Assembly: GCA_016712565.1 (NCBI GenBank)
Contig: JADJQU010000004.1
Coordinates: 62,001 to 126,000 of the forward strand
DNA length: 64,000 nt
From: Planctomycetota bacterium
GTDB taxonomy: Bacteria > Planctomycetota > UBA1135 > GCA-002686595
Direction: 5' to 3'
This document shows, piece after piece, positions 1-7,758 of this stretch. Both the position numbers and the translations under genes were made by a program. A model generated the notes under the pieces. It saw only the letters and a program-made list of their open reading frames with translations, had not been told where the DNA came from and made no database searches. Position 1 is the first letter of the stretch, and every line of letters begins with the position of its first letter.

Positions 1-792
1 GCCCTGGCCCAGGCCGCGGGCCGCCCGGGCACCGGCACCGGCGACCCGATCTACGGCGTCAACGCCAAGGACAAGAAGGAGAATGCCCGCACCTTCCTGC
101 TGAACGAGATCAGCAGGGGCAAGAGCAACGCGAAGCCCTGGTCGGGCCTGGCCCTGGGTGTGCTGGAGCGCTCGCTCCTGGACGCCAAGGCCGGCCAATC
201 GGCCGATGCCTTGATGGCCATGGGTGCGACCCTCGAGGCCTCCAAGGCCCCCGAGGACGTCGGCGCCTTCGCCATTGCCTGCGGCATCTCGAAGAACCGC
301 GGGGCCAAGGACGCGCTGCTGAAGCACCTGGGTGCGGTCAGCGACGTCGAAGCCCGCGGCTACACGGCCATCGGCCTGGGCCTGATGGACGAGCAGTCGG
401 CGATCGCTCCGATCCAGGAGATCGTCAAGAAGTCCAAGTACAGCCCCGACCTGCTGAAGAGCACCGCCATCGCCCTGGGTCTCCTGGGCGACAAGCAGCT
501 CGTCAACGACCTGGTGGACATGCTGAAGTCCTCGACGGGTCTCGCCTCGCAGGCGGCCATCAGCTCGGCGCTGGGCTTCATCGGCGACTCGCGCTCGGTG
601 GAACCGCTGATCGACATGATGAAGAACCAGGAAGTCTCGGCCTTGGCTCGCGCCTTCGCCGCGGTGGCCCTGGGCATCATCGCCGACAAGGAACCCTTCC
701 CCTGGAACTCGAAGATCGGCGTGAACTCCAACTACCGCGCCAACACGCCCTCCCTGACCGACCAGAAGGGCGGCATCCTCGACATCCTTTGA
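1..792 (+). CDS. HEAT-repeat protein, 5' end outside window
   Basis: The reading frame is open from base 1 to a TGA at 790-792, giving 263 visible residues; the start lies outside the window. The sequence consists of alternating Ala/Leu-rich helices with recurring patterns such as AIGLGLMD, AIALGLLGD, AISSALGFIGD and AAVALGIIAD, spaced about 35-40 residues apart, which is the PBS-lyase/HEAT-like repeat signature. Such solenoids bind proteins rather than catalyse, and are very common among exported planctomycetal proteins. The C-terminus (GGILDIL) directly follows a short Asn/Thr-rich tail. No enzymatic motif is visible, so the partner and role are unknown. A strong hairpin terminator follows 38 bases after the stop. 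Confidence 0.85.
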   Translation, partial: ALAQAAGRPGTGTGDPIYGVNAKDKKENARTFLLNEISRGKSNAKPWSGLALGVLERSLLDAKAGQSADALMAMGATLEASKAPEDVGAFAIACGISKNRGAKDALLKHLGAVSDVEARGYTAIGLGLMDEQSAIAPIQEIVKKSKYSPDLLKSTAIALGLLGDKQLVNDLVDMLKSSTGLASQAAISSALGFIGDSRSVEPLIDMMKNQEVSALARAFAAVALGIIADKEPFPWNSKIGVNSNYRANTPSLTDQKGGILDIL

Positions 793-830
793 TTCGCGGC
801 CCCCGCACCCGCGGGAGCCCTTGAATTCAC

Positions 831-870
831 GCGCCGCGCGGAGCAGCCCTCCGCGCGGCGCGCTGCTTTT
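831..870 (+). terminator. Rho-independent terminator after the HEAT-repeat gene
   Basis: A perfect 12-bp GC-rich stem (831-842 pairing with 850-861, arm GCGCCGCGCGGA) with a 7-base loop is followed by TTTT at 867-870. It lies between the plus-strand HEAT gene and the convergent minus-strand gene ending at 954, so it most likely terminates the plus-strand transcript. Confidence 0.75.
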
Positions 871-900
871 GGGGCCGAACTCGGCGCCGCCCGGCGCCGC

Positions 901-934
901 CCGGCGACGACGGGCGCCGTCCGGCGACGACGGG
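901..934. repeat. Short GC-rich direct repeat
   Basis: The 14-mer CCGGCGACGACGGG occurs at 901-914 and again at 921-934 (period 20), preceded by related GGCGCCGCC units. It fills the convergent intergenic space; no function is evident. Confidence 0.5.
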
Positions 935-953
935 CAATTGGGGCGCGGGCCCC

Positions 954-1574
954 CTAGGAAGTTCGAGCCCCTGGGCGAGCCAGCACGGAGAGCAGCAGCG
1001 CCATGCCCCCCAGGAGCACTCCCGCCACGCCGACGGACCGGTTCCTGGCACCGCGGGCCGCCTCGGTGTCCGACCGCAGCCTGTCCACGGAGGCGCGCGC
1101 CTCCTCGAGGCTCGCCCGGAACGGCGCTGCGCTTTCCTCCGGCGCGGCCCCGAGCAGGGCCTGCAGGCGGTCCAGGGAGCGCGAAGCGGCCCAGGGATCC
1201 CGCAGCCAGAGCGCCGAGGCCAAGGCCCGTTCGGCGAGCCACAGGTCCTGGGGGGCCAGCGCGAGCCCGGCCTCGGCGGCGTTGCGGGCGGCCACGAAAT
1301 CCCGTGCGCGGTAGTGGAGCCAGACCAGTGCTCGGGAGCGGGTTAGCGGATCGGGCTCGGCGAGGGCCCTCTCGTGCGCGGTGGCGAATTCGCCCCGCTC
1401 GGCGGCCGACTGCACCTCCATCTGCGTGTCCTGTCGGGCCAGAACCGGGCTCGCCCCCAGGGCGGCCCAGAGGAGCATCCGTGCCGCGGCGCCCGCGGCG
1501 CCCGTGGCGCCCGTCGCGAACGTGGGGGCGCGAAGCCGCAGCCGGGGCCCGTTCGAAAGACTAGGGACGGGCAC
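954..1574 (-). CDS. Small exported TPR-like protein with C-terminal membrane anchor
   Basis: 206 residues from a GTG at 1574 that overlaps the upstream spermidine-synthase-like gene by 14 bases, suggesting translational coupling. An ATG at 1478 (MLLWAALGASPVLA) is an attractive alternative start because it begins exactly at a signal-peptide-like segment. The middle is helical and Ala/Leu/Arg-rich with a TPR-like rhythm (ARDFVAARNAAEAGLALAP, LWLRDPWAASRSLDRL). The last 25 residues contain one hydrophobic segment (VAGVLLGGMALLLSVLA) followed by Arg, typical of a membrane anchor. I do not recognise a named family; a tetratricopeptide scaffold at the membrane is the best description. Confidence 0.7.
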   Translation of the reverse strand: MPVPSLSNGPRLRLRAPTFATGATGAAGAAARMLLWAALGASPVLARQDTQMEVQSAAERGEFATAHERALAEPDPLTRSRALVWLHYRARDFVAARNAAEAGLALAPQDLWLAERALASALWLRDPWAASRSLDRLQALLGAAPEESAAPFRASLEEARASVDRLRSDTEAARGARNRSVGVAGVLLGGMALLLSVLARPGARTS

Positions 1575-3207
1575 GGCTCGCCTCCGCCAAGGAACGCCGC
1601 TGCAGCAGATCGATCGGGTTGAGGTCGTCGCTCAACCAGGGGCCGTCCGTGGCCGCCACCCAGCGGGCTCCCCCATCGAGTTGGGCCGGCCCCCAGAGGT
1701 GGACGAGCTCCAGGCAGGGGCGCGGAGCGTCCACGTCCCGTGGGTCCACGGGTCGCACGCCGTTGCGGGCAAAGACCACGAAGTTGCGCGCGCCGCCGAT
1801 GCGCAGGACCAGCACGGGGCCGTCGAAGGCGCTCGCCGCCGTGGCGGCCACGGCCACGAGCAGCGGGTCCTCGAAGCCGAAGCCTCCGAGGTTGATCGAG
1901 AGCCAACCGCCCGGCGCCAACTTCTCGCGCATCTCGAGGAAGGCCTCGCGCGAGCACAGGTGCGCGGGAATCTCCATCTGGTGCGCGTAGGCGTCCAGCA
2001 CGATCTGATCGAAACCGTTCTCCCAGGTCCTCAGGGCGCTGCGGGCGTCCACGCCGGAGACCACCCGGCCGCCGCTGCCCGCTGCGGGCAGGTCGAACCA
2101 ACGCCGGCCCACCTCCACCACGACCGCGTCGATCTCCACTCCCACGGCGTCGATGGAGAGGCCCTGGGGCGCCGCCCCCTCGAGCACCCGGAAGGTCGTC
2201 CCGGCCCCCAGGCCCAGGATCGCCACCCGCCAGGAGCCCTCACGACGCCCCGACCACCACGGGGGCAGGGCGAAGGCGTCGTAGTAGTAGCCGGGGCCCA
2301 GGGCACCCGGGCGCGCCTTCCAGACGGATTGGAACGAATCCAGGCCCTCGTTGACCTGCAAGAGCCGCAGCTCCTCCGGCCCCCTTCGGTCGCTGACCGC
2401 GCGCACGCTCTGGTAGGGCGATTCCCGCGCCTCCAGAAGCTCCACGCCCTCGGGCAAGAAGAGGCCGGAGGGCGCCCGGGAAGCGGCGGCCGCGCCCGCG
2501 AGGCTCAGAACGAGCAGGCCCGCGGCCCGAGGTCGGGATCTGCCCGCCAGAGCCACGGCCCCCAGACCCAGGACCAAGGCCGAAAGGCCCATGGTGCCCG
2601 CCACTCCCACCCGGGGCAGCAGGAGGTGCGTGGTGGCGAAGGTGCCCAGGAGGCTGCCCAGGGTCGAAGCGCACAGGACGCGACCTCCGGCCGCGCCCGG
2701 CGAGTCGGCACGGCCCACGGCCCGGGCCTCCAGTTCCACGGCGAGGGGCCCCACGGCGCCCAGGGACAGCGCAGGCAACAGGAACAGCACGCAGGTGGCC
2801 GCCAGGCTGCCCCAGTCGAACAGGGGCCCCGCCAATTCCAGCGAGAGCCCCCTGGGCATGAACCAGCCGCACACCGGCGCGGCGAGCCAGGGCAGGGCGG
2901 CCGTGAACAGGGAGGCCGCGCCGAGGGCCAGGGACAGGCGCGAGCGGAGCTGGGGCGAGGCGGCCCAGCGCGCACCCAGCAGGTAGCCCGCGGCCAGTGC
3001 CAGCAGGATCACGCCGATCACGTTGGTCCACACGCCGCTGGACGCGCCGAACCACGGGGAGACCATGCGCACCGCGGAGAGCTCGACGATCATCGTCGCG
3101 GCCCCCGCCAGGCCCACCCACAGGAGCAACCAACGCGGGCGGGCTTCGACTTCGCCCTGGGGTGCGGCGTTGTGCCCCGCGGATCCTCCTCCCGCCACGG
3201 CCTTCAC
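1561..3207 (-). CDS. Membrane-fused spermidine-synthase-like protein
   Basis: 548 residues from a GTG at 3207. Residues about 25-270 hold many hydrophobic helices (for example IGVILLALAAGYLLGA). Residues about 290-545 form a class I SAM-binding, spermidine-synthase-like domain with the glycine motif GLGAGTT near residue 330, an acidic strand end (VGVEIDAVVVE) and VLDAYAH near residue 404. Fused membrane-spermidine synthase proteins are widespread in bacteria and mostly uncharacterised. The canonical GGGDG motif is replaced by GLGAG, so true aminopropyl transfer is unproven. It is followed by the overlapping TPR-like gene and preceded by the hydrolase-like gene 70 bases away, suggesting one transcript. 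Confidence 0.85.
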   Translation of the reverse strand: MKAVAGGGSAGHNAAPQGEVEARPRWLLLWVGLAGAATMIVELSAVRMVSPWFGASSGVWTNVIGVILLALAAGYLLGARWAASPQLRSRLSLALGAASLFTAALPWLAAPVCGWFMPRGLSLELAGPLFDWGSLAATCVLFLLPALSLGAVGPLAVELEARAVGRADSPGAAGGRVLCASTLGSLLGTFATTHLLLPRVGVAGTMGLSALVLGLGAVALAGRSRPRAAGLLVLSLAGAAAASRAPSGLFLPEGVELLEARESPYQSVRAVSDRRGPEELRLLQVNEGLDSFQSVWKARPGALGPGYYYDAFALPPWWSGRREGSWRVAILGLGAGTTFRVLEGAAPQGLSIDAVGVEIDAVVVEVGRRWFDLPAAGSGGRVVSGVDARSALRTWENGFDQIVLDAYAHQMEIPAHLCSREAFLEMREKLAPGGWLSINLGGFGFEDPLLVAVAATAASAFDGPVLVLRIGGARNFVVFARNGVRPVDPRDVDAPRPCLELVHLWGPAQLDGGARWVAATDGPWLSDDLNPIDLLQRRSLAEASRARP

Positions 3208-3277
3208 CGCACCCTCGCAAGCAGCGCGTCCAGCGGCGCGTTCGGCGCGCGGTCCAGTGCCGCGCAGGGGCCGCCGT

Positions 3278-4609
3278 TCACTTGGCCGCCGCCGGCAGGT
3301 CGAAGTCCTTGCGCACCGTGTAGATGCGGCCCGGCTCGCTGGCGCCCGAGAACATCATGCTCAGGGTTTCGTCCAGGCTGCGCGGAAGCAGCGCCTCCTG
3401 GCTCGTGCCGTTGAGCACGAAGGTCACCGGCTTGTTCAGATCCACCAGGTCGTCGTTGAGCATCACCGAGATCTGGCGCACCCCGGTGCTCGTGATCGTG
3501 ATCTGGTTCTTGGAGCGATCGATCTCGCCCTCGACGCGCACCTCGCCGCCGCCCATGTCGATCGGCGGGATCTTGATCCAGTAGGAACGCAGCGGGAACG
3601 GCTTGGGAACCAGCGTCACCCGCAGGGGGTTGGAGGCCCTGGGATGGGTGCTGATCCAGGCCCAGGCGTCGGCGTCCGTGCCGTCCGACTTCAGGGTGCA
3701 ATTCTCGTAGCCCAGCTTCTTGGCGGCCTCCTCGAAGGCCGCGGCCTGGGCGCCCGCGCCGGCGAAAAACGTCGGCAGGTTGCGGTAGTTGTCCACCAGG
3801 ACCTCACCGCAGTCCCCGGCGCGCCCGATGACGCCCGCGAAGTTCTGGGGAAAGCGTCCGGCCAGGGCCAGGGCCGCCGGAACGCCGGACTCGCGGCCGC
3901 AGGCGTAGATCCGGTCGAAATCAATGGCGTAGCGCATGCTGATCTCGCGCAGGGTCAGCATGGCCACGTCCACGCCGCCGGGTTTCCCGGCGCTCGTCTG
4001 GCGCTCGGTCCAGCTCTTGACTTCCTCGGGCAGGTTGAGGGCCACGATCAGGGCCTTCTCGCGCACGGCGGGCTCGATCCAGTTGTCCTGCAGGAAGTTC
4101 TCGCCCGAGAGCACCTTGCCGTCCTTCATCCCCGGGAAGCAGACCAGCAGCGGGTAGCTCTCCTCCGTGGGCCGATAGACCTTGGGGAGCCACAGCGCGT
4201 AGCTCACTGGATCGCTCTTGGGCCCCGTGGTGGCGGTGCTGACTTGCCCCGGCTTGGTCTTCTCGATCCGGTATTCGTTGGCGATGTGCAAGCCCCGGGA
4301 CAGGTCCTGGGTCAAGGCCAGCCCGCCCTGGAGCGGGTCCTTGGAATTGCGGGTCTTGCCCACCTTCTCCAGGAACTTCCGCAGGTCGCCGACGGCCTTG
4401 TCCTTCTCCTTGAGGTTGCCCTGCTTCTCGGGGTCGAGGGCGTACTTCAAGAGCCCGCCCAACTCCTTCTGCTCCCGAGGCGTCAGGCCGTCCTTGGCCG
4501 GCGAAGTCTCGGCCTTCGCGGGGCCCTGGGAGGCCGCCTCCGAGGGGACCGGAGCGGCGAGAGTGAGCGCGGCGGCAACGAGGGCGGCGCAGGCTGCTTG
4601 GTTCAGCAT
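3278..4609 (-). CDS. Exported alpha/beta-hydrolase-like protein (PHB depolymerase/esterase type)
   Basis: 443 residues with a clear signal peptide (MLNQAACAALVAAALTLAAPVPSEA). After a Lys/Glu-rich linker, residues about 130-330 resemble the esterase/PHB-depolymerase fold: the strand YPLLVCFPGMKDG, IVALNLPEEV, then FDRIYACGRESGVPAALALAG at the nucleophile elbow and FAGVIGRAGDC after it. The elbow normally reads G-x-S-x-G; here it reads G-R-E-S-G, with Glu at the nucleophile position, so activity is doubtful. The C-terminal 130 residues look like a beta-rich accessory region (RYSWIKIPPI-like, VRVEGEID, QISVMLNDDL). A -10-like TACGTT ends 4 bases before the ATG. The fold call is moderate and the substrate is unknown. 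Confidence 0.7.
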   Translation of the reverse strand: MLNQAACAALVAAALTLAAPVPSEAASQGPAKAETSPAKDGLTPREQKELGGLLKYALDPEKQGNLKEKDKAVGDLRKFLEKVGKTRNSKDPLQGGLALTQDLSRGLHIANEYRIEKTKPGQVSTATTGPKSDPVSYALWLPKVYRPTEESYPLLVCFPGMKDGKVLSGENFLQDNWIEPAVREKALIVALNLPEEVKSWTERQTSAGKPGGVDVAMLTLREISMRYAIDFDRIYACGRESGVPAALALAGRFPQNFAGVIGRAGDCGEVLVDNYRNLPTFFAGAGAQAAAFEEAAKKLGYENCTLKSDGTDADAWAWISTHPRASNPLRVTLVPKPFPLRSYWIKIPPIDMGGGEVRVEGEIDRSKNQITITSTGVRQISVMLNDDLVDLNKPVTFVLNGTSQEALLPRSLDETLSMMFSGASEPGRIYTVRKDFDLPAAAK

Positions 4610-4613
4610 GGGG

Positions 4614-4619
4614 AACGTA
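4614..4619 (-). promoter_or_regulatory. Candidate -10 hexamer for the hydrolase-like gene
   Basis: TACGTT on the minus strand ends only 4 bases before the ATG at 4609. If it is a true -10 element, the transcript would be leaderless or nearly so. No convincing -35 hexamer was seen. Confidence 0.3.
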
Positions 4620-4649
4620 GCGCACGGGGCGCTTGGGGTATCAGGAAAC

Positions 4650-4672
4650 GGGCCCGGATCATCGCCGGGCCC
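4650..4672 (-). terminator. Hairpin downstream of the Nudix-PurM gene
   Basis: A perfect 8-bp stem GGGCCCGG/CCGGGCCC (4650-4657 with 4665-4672, 7-base loop) starts 39 bases after the stop of the Nudix-PurM gene. Read on the minus strand it is followed only by a short GTTTCC, so it is a weak intrinsic terminator candidate. Confidence 0.45.
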
Positions 4673-4710
4673 CCGCCGCAGTTCCAGTCCGGCCGGAGAA
4701 CCGTCCCGGA

Positions 4711-6315
4711 TCAGGCCCAGCGCACCACGCCGGTGCCCGCCACGGTGCGCCCGATGACCCAGGAGGGCTCACCGGCGGCCTCAAGGGCGGCGCGGACCGG
4801 CTGGACCTCGCCGGCGTCGAGGATCAGGACCATCCCGACCCCCATGTTGAACACCTGGTAGCGCTCCTCGGGGTCCACGTTGCCGCCCTGGCACAGCCAG
4901 CGGAACACCGCCGGCACGGGCCAGGTGCCGCGTTCGATCACGGCGTCGGTGCCGTTGAGCACGCGGGGCAGGTTGTCCACCAGGCCGCCGCCCGTGATGT
5001 GGGCCATGCCGCAGATGCGGCGTTCCTCCAAGAGCGGCCAGAGCAGCTTGAGGTAGGAGCGGTGCTCGGAGAGCAGCGCCTCCCCCACCGTGCGGCCCTC
5101 CAGGGCCTCGGGCCGGTCCGACAGTTCGTGCCCGAGGGCGTCGAAGGCGATCTTGCGCGCCAGGGAGTATCCGTTGGTGTGCAGGCCCGCCGAGGCCAGG
5201 GCCACCAAGGTCTGCCCGGGCTTCACCCGCTTGCCGTCCAGCAACTTGTCGGGCTCCACCACGCCGACGATGAACCCCACCAGATCGAAATCCCCGGGGC
5301 GATAGAGCCCGGGCATCTCCGCGGTCTCGCCGCCCAGGAGCGCCAGCCCGTTGTCGCGGCAGGCATGGGCGCAGCCGCGAATCAGGTCCGCCGTGACCTG
5401 GGGGTCCAGCACGCCGGTGCCCACGTAGTCCATGAAGAACAGGGGACGCGCCCCCTGCACCAGGATGTCGTTGATGCAGTGCTGAACCAGGTCGCGGCCC
5501 ACGGTGTCGTAGATCCGCGCCCGGGCCGCGATCTCGAGCTTGGTGCCCACGCCGTCGGCGCTGGCCACCAGGAGCCCCTTGCCGCAACCCGCGCGGGCCA
5601 GGTCGAACAGGCCGCCGAAGCCCCCGACGTCGCCCACCACGCCGGGCGTGAAGCTGGCGCGGATCGCCGCCGAGGCGCCCTCCACGGCCGCGTACTTGTT
5701 CTCGATGTCGACGCCCGCGTCCTTGTAGGAGATCGAGCGCGCGCCCGTTGATTTCGATTGAGTCATCTGCTGCAGGAATTCCTGGTACTCGCGGCTCGCC
5801 GCGAGGCGGCCAAGGATGCGCGCCGTGTTTTCGAAGCCGATGTCCGCCGGAAGCTCGTCCAGCGCGAAGAAGCGCACGTCTTCGGCGTCGTCCCCGGCGG
5901 CGAGCACCCCTCCCGTCGCGCGGCAAAGGTACACGGCCAGGTTCGCCGTCTTGGCTGGATTGTCGGTGACGAACAGCAGATCGAACAACGGTCCGACCTG
6001 GACTTCAAGGCCGGTCTCCTCGCGCACCTCCCGTCCCGCGGCCTGGGCGGGCGATTCGTCCACCTCCTGGTAGCCCGCCGGCAGGGCCCACAGGCCGCGG
6101 TGGGGCGGGATGGCCCGCCGCACCAGCAGGACGCGTCCCCCCTCGTCGAGGACCACGCCGGCCGAGGCCGCGGCGGGATTGGCATAGAGCACGTGACGGC
6201 AGCGCACGCAACACAGGCGCTCCCGGCCCTCGATGCGGGCCGGGGCGAAGTCCCCGCCGCAGAGCGGGCAGTGGCGCGCCTGGGGGGCGGCCGCGGCGGG
6301 TCGCGTTTCACTCAT
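4711..6315 (-). CDS. purM: Nudix hydrolase fused to phosphoribosylformylglycinamidine cyclo-ligase (AIR synthetase)
   Basis: One uninterrupted frame of 534 residues. Residues 1-180 start with a zinc ribbon (CPLCGG, then CCVRC) and carry a complete Nudix box, GYQEVDE...REVREETGLEV (G-x5-E-x7-REVxEExGL). Residues from about 184 (MTQSKSTGARSISYKDAGVDIE) form a full PurM with DGVGTKLEIA, NDILVQGARPLFFMDY, GGETAEMPG and MAHITGGGL. PurM closes the imidazole ring of purine synthesis (FGAM + ATP to AIR). No stop separates the halves; a second ATG at the PurM start (5766) could allow internal initiation of PurM alone. The Nudix part may clean up a nucleotide or ADP-ribose-like by-product, but its substrate cannot be read from sequence. 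purC and purE lie 32 kb away on the other strand. Confidence 0.9.
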   Translation of the reverse strand: MSETRPAAAAPQARHCPLCGGDFAPARIEGRERLCCVRCRHVLYANPAAASAGVVLDEGGRVLLVRRAIPPHRGLWALPAGYQEVDESPAQAAGREVREETGLEVQVGPLFDLLFVTDNPAKTANLAVYLCRATGGVLAAGDDAEDVRFFALDELPADIGFENTARILGRLAASREYQEFLQQMTQSKSTGARSISYKDAGVDIENKYAAVEGASAAIRASFTPGVVGDVGGFGGLFDLARAGCGKGLLVASADGVGTKLEIAARARIYDTVGRDLVQHCINDILVQGARPLFFMDYVGTGVLDPQVTADLIRGCAHACRDNGLALLGGETAEMPGLYRPGDFDLVGFIVGVVEPDKLLDGKRVKPGQTLVALASAGLHTNGYSLARKIAFDALGHELSDRPEALEGRTVGEALLSEHRSYLKLLWPLLEERRICGMAHITGGGLVDNLPRVLNGTDAVIERGTWPVPAVFRWLCQGGNVDPEERYQVFNMGVGMVLILDAGEVQPVRAALEAAGEPSWVIGRTVAGTGVVRWA

Positions 6316-6491
6316 CGTCCCTGGTCGTTCCCGCGGTCCTCCGCGGTCCTTGGGTGGCTGTGCGTGGTCCCGGAAAGGGCCCGGGCCGGGCCGGGTCCGA
6401 GAGGCCGCGACCCTGGCCTTGGAAAGGCCGTCCGCGAGCCCCGTCCCGCGCTCGAAAAGCGAGGTCCGTTTCCCCCGCCGCGCGCAGGGCA

Positions 6492-6497
6492 TACAGT
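6492..6497 (+). promoter_or_regulatory. Candidate -10 hexamer for ispC
   Basis: TACAGT within GGGCATACAGTACC lies 51 bases before the ispC ATG, in the 233-base divergent region between the Nudix-PurM gene and ispC. The rest of that region is GC-rich and shows no other clear signal. Confidence 0.3.
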
Positions 6498-6548
6498 ACC
6501 AGTCCGGCCCGCCGTGGACCAAGTTCCGGCAGGGCACCCCACCCCGGC

Positions 6549-7718
6549 ATGAAATCCCTGCTCGTTCTCGGTTCCAGCGGCTCGATCGGCAGGCAGACCC
6601 TCGAGGTCGTGCGGGCCCAGCCGGGGAGGCTCTCGGTGGCTGGACTGGCGGCGCGGGGATCCTGGGAACTCCTGGCGGCCCAGGCACAGGAGTTCCGGCC
6701 GCGCTTCGTGGCCCTGACCGACGCCGAGGCCGCCCGCAGGCTCGCTCCCCTGCTGCCCCTGGGAACGGTCCTGTTCTCCGGCCCCGAGGCGGTGCTCGAA
6801 CTCTGCAACGCGGCCGCCTACGACGTGGCCGTGCACGGGATCGTCGGCGCGGCTGGCCTTCCGGCCTCGGTGGCGGTGCTCGCCCGCGGCAAGGACCTGG
6901 CCCTGGCCAACAAGGAATCCCTGGTCCTGGCCGGCGCGGAGCTGGTGGAACTCGCCCGGACACGGGGGGCCACGATCCTGCCCGTGGACAGCGAGCTCTG
7001 CGCCATTTTCCAGTGCCTGCGGGGCGAGAGCCTGGAGCGCGTGCGCGCGGTGCATCTGACGGCCAGCGGAGGCCCGTTCCGCGACGCCGACCTCGCGACC
7101 CTGGAGCAGGCCACGCCCGCCGGCGCCCTGCGACACCCCACCTGGTCCATGGGGCCGCGCATCAGCATCGGCTCGGCGACCTTGATGAACAAGGCGCTGG
7201 AGGTGCTCGAAGTCCACCACCTCTTCGGCGTGGCGCCGGAAAACGTCCACGTCTGGATCCACCGTCAATCGGTGATCCACTCCATGGTCGAGTTCGTCGA
7301 CGGCTCGGTCATGGCCCAGCTGGGACCGCCGGACATGCGCGGCCCGCTGCACTACTGCCTGTTCCACCCGGAGCGCGCGCCCTCCAGCCTGCGGGGCTTC
7401 CAGTTGGACCTGTTCGCGCGTCTGAGTTTCGAAACCGTGGATCCGCACCGTTTTCCGGCCCTGGCCTTGGGCTACGATTGCGCCCGGCGCGGCGGCGACT
7501 CGGGCGCGGTGCTCAACGGGGCCGATGAGGTGCTCGTGGAGGGCTTCCTGGCGGGCAAGCTGCGCCTGACGGAAATCGCTCCGATCGCCGCGGACGTGCT
7601 GGCAAAGCGCGCCTCCCCGGCCCAGGGGGTCGCGGCCGCCCTGCGGGCCGATCGAGACGCGCGGGCCCTGGCCCGCCTGAGGATCGACCGGGAAGAACGC
7701 GCCGCAAGCACTCCCTGA
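6549..7718 (+). CDS. ispC: 1-deoxy-D-xylulose-5-phosphate reductoisomerase
   Basis: 389 residues, the usual length for Dxr/IspC, which makes MEP from DXP with NADPH in non-mevalonate isoprenoid synthesis. The N-terminus MKSLLVLGSSGSIG is the NADPH-binding Rossmann motif, which fixes the start at 6549 although the frame is open further upstream. LANKESLVLAG (near residue 120), PVDSELCAIFQ (near 146), LTASGGPFRD (near 170) and the HPTWSMGPRISIGSATLMNK stretch are diagnostic metal- and substrate-binding segments. It is followed 40 bases later by rseP, a common bacterial arrangement, although the usual neighbours cdsA and uppS are absent here. Confidence 0.97.
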   Translation: MKSLLVLGSSGSIGRQTLEVVRAQPGRLSVAGLAARGSWELLAAQAQEFRPRFVALTDAEAARRLAPLLPLGTVLFSGPEAVLELCNAAAYDVAVHGIVGAAGLPASVAVLARGKDLALANKESLVLAGAELVELARTRGATILPVDSELCAIFQCLRGESLERVRAVHLTASGGPFRDADLATLEQATPAGALRHPTWSMGPRISIGSATLMNKALEVLEVHHLFGVAPENVHVWIHRQSVIHSMVEFVDGSVMAQLGPPDMRGPLHYCLFHPERAPSSLRGFQLDLFARLSFETVDPHRFPALALGYDCARRGGDSGAVLNGADEVLVEGFLAGKLRLTEIAPIAADVLAKRASPAQGVAAALRADRDARALARLRIDREERAASTP

Positions 7719-7758
7719 ATGGGCTCGAACACGCATTCCAAGGACCGGACCGCAATCG

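Noticed and set aside
1381..3414. A 677-residue open frame on the plus strand opposite the spermidine-synthase-like gene
   Set aside because: Its translation is His/Gln/Arg-rich shadow sequence typical of GC-rich DNA; the minus strand carries recognisable motifs.
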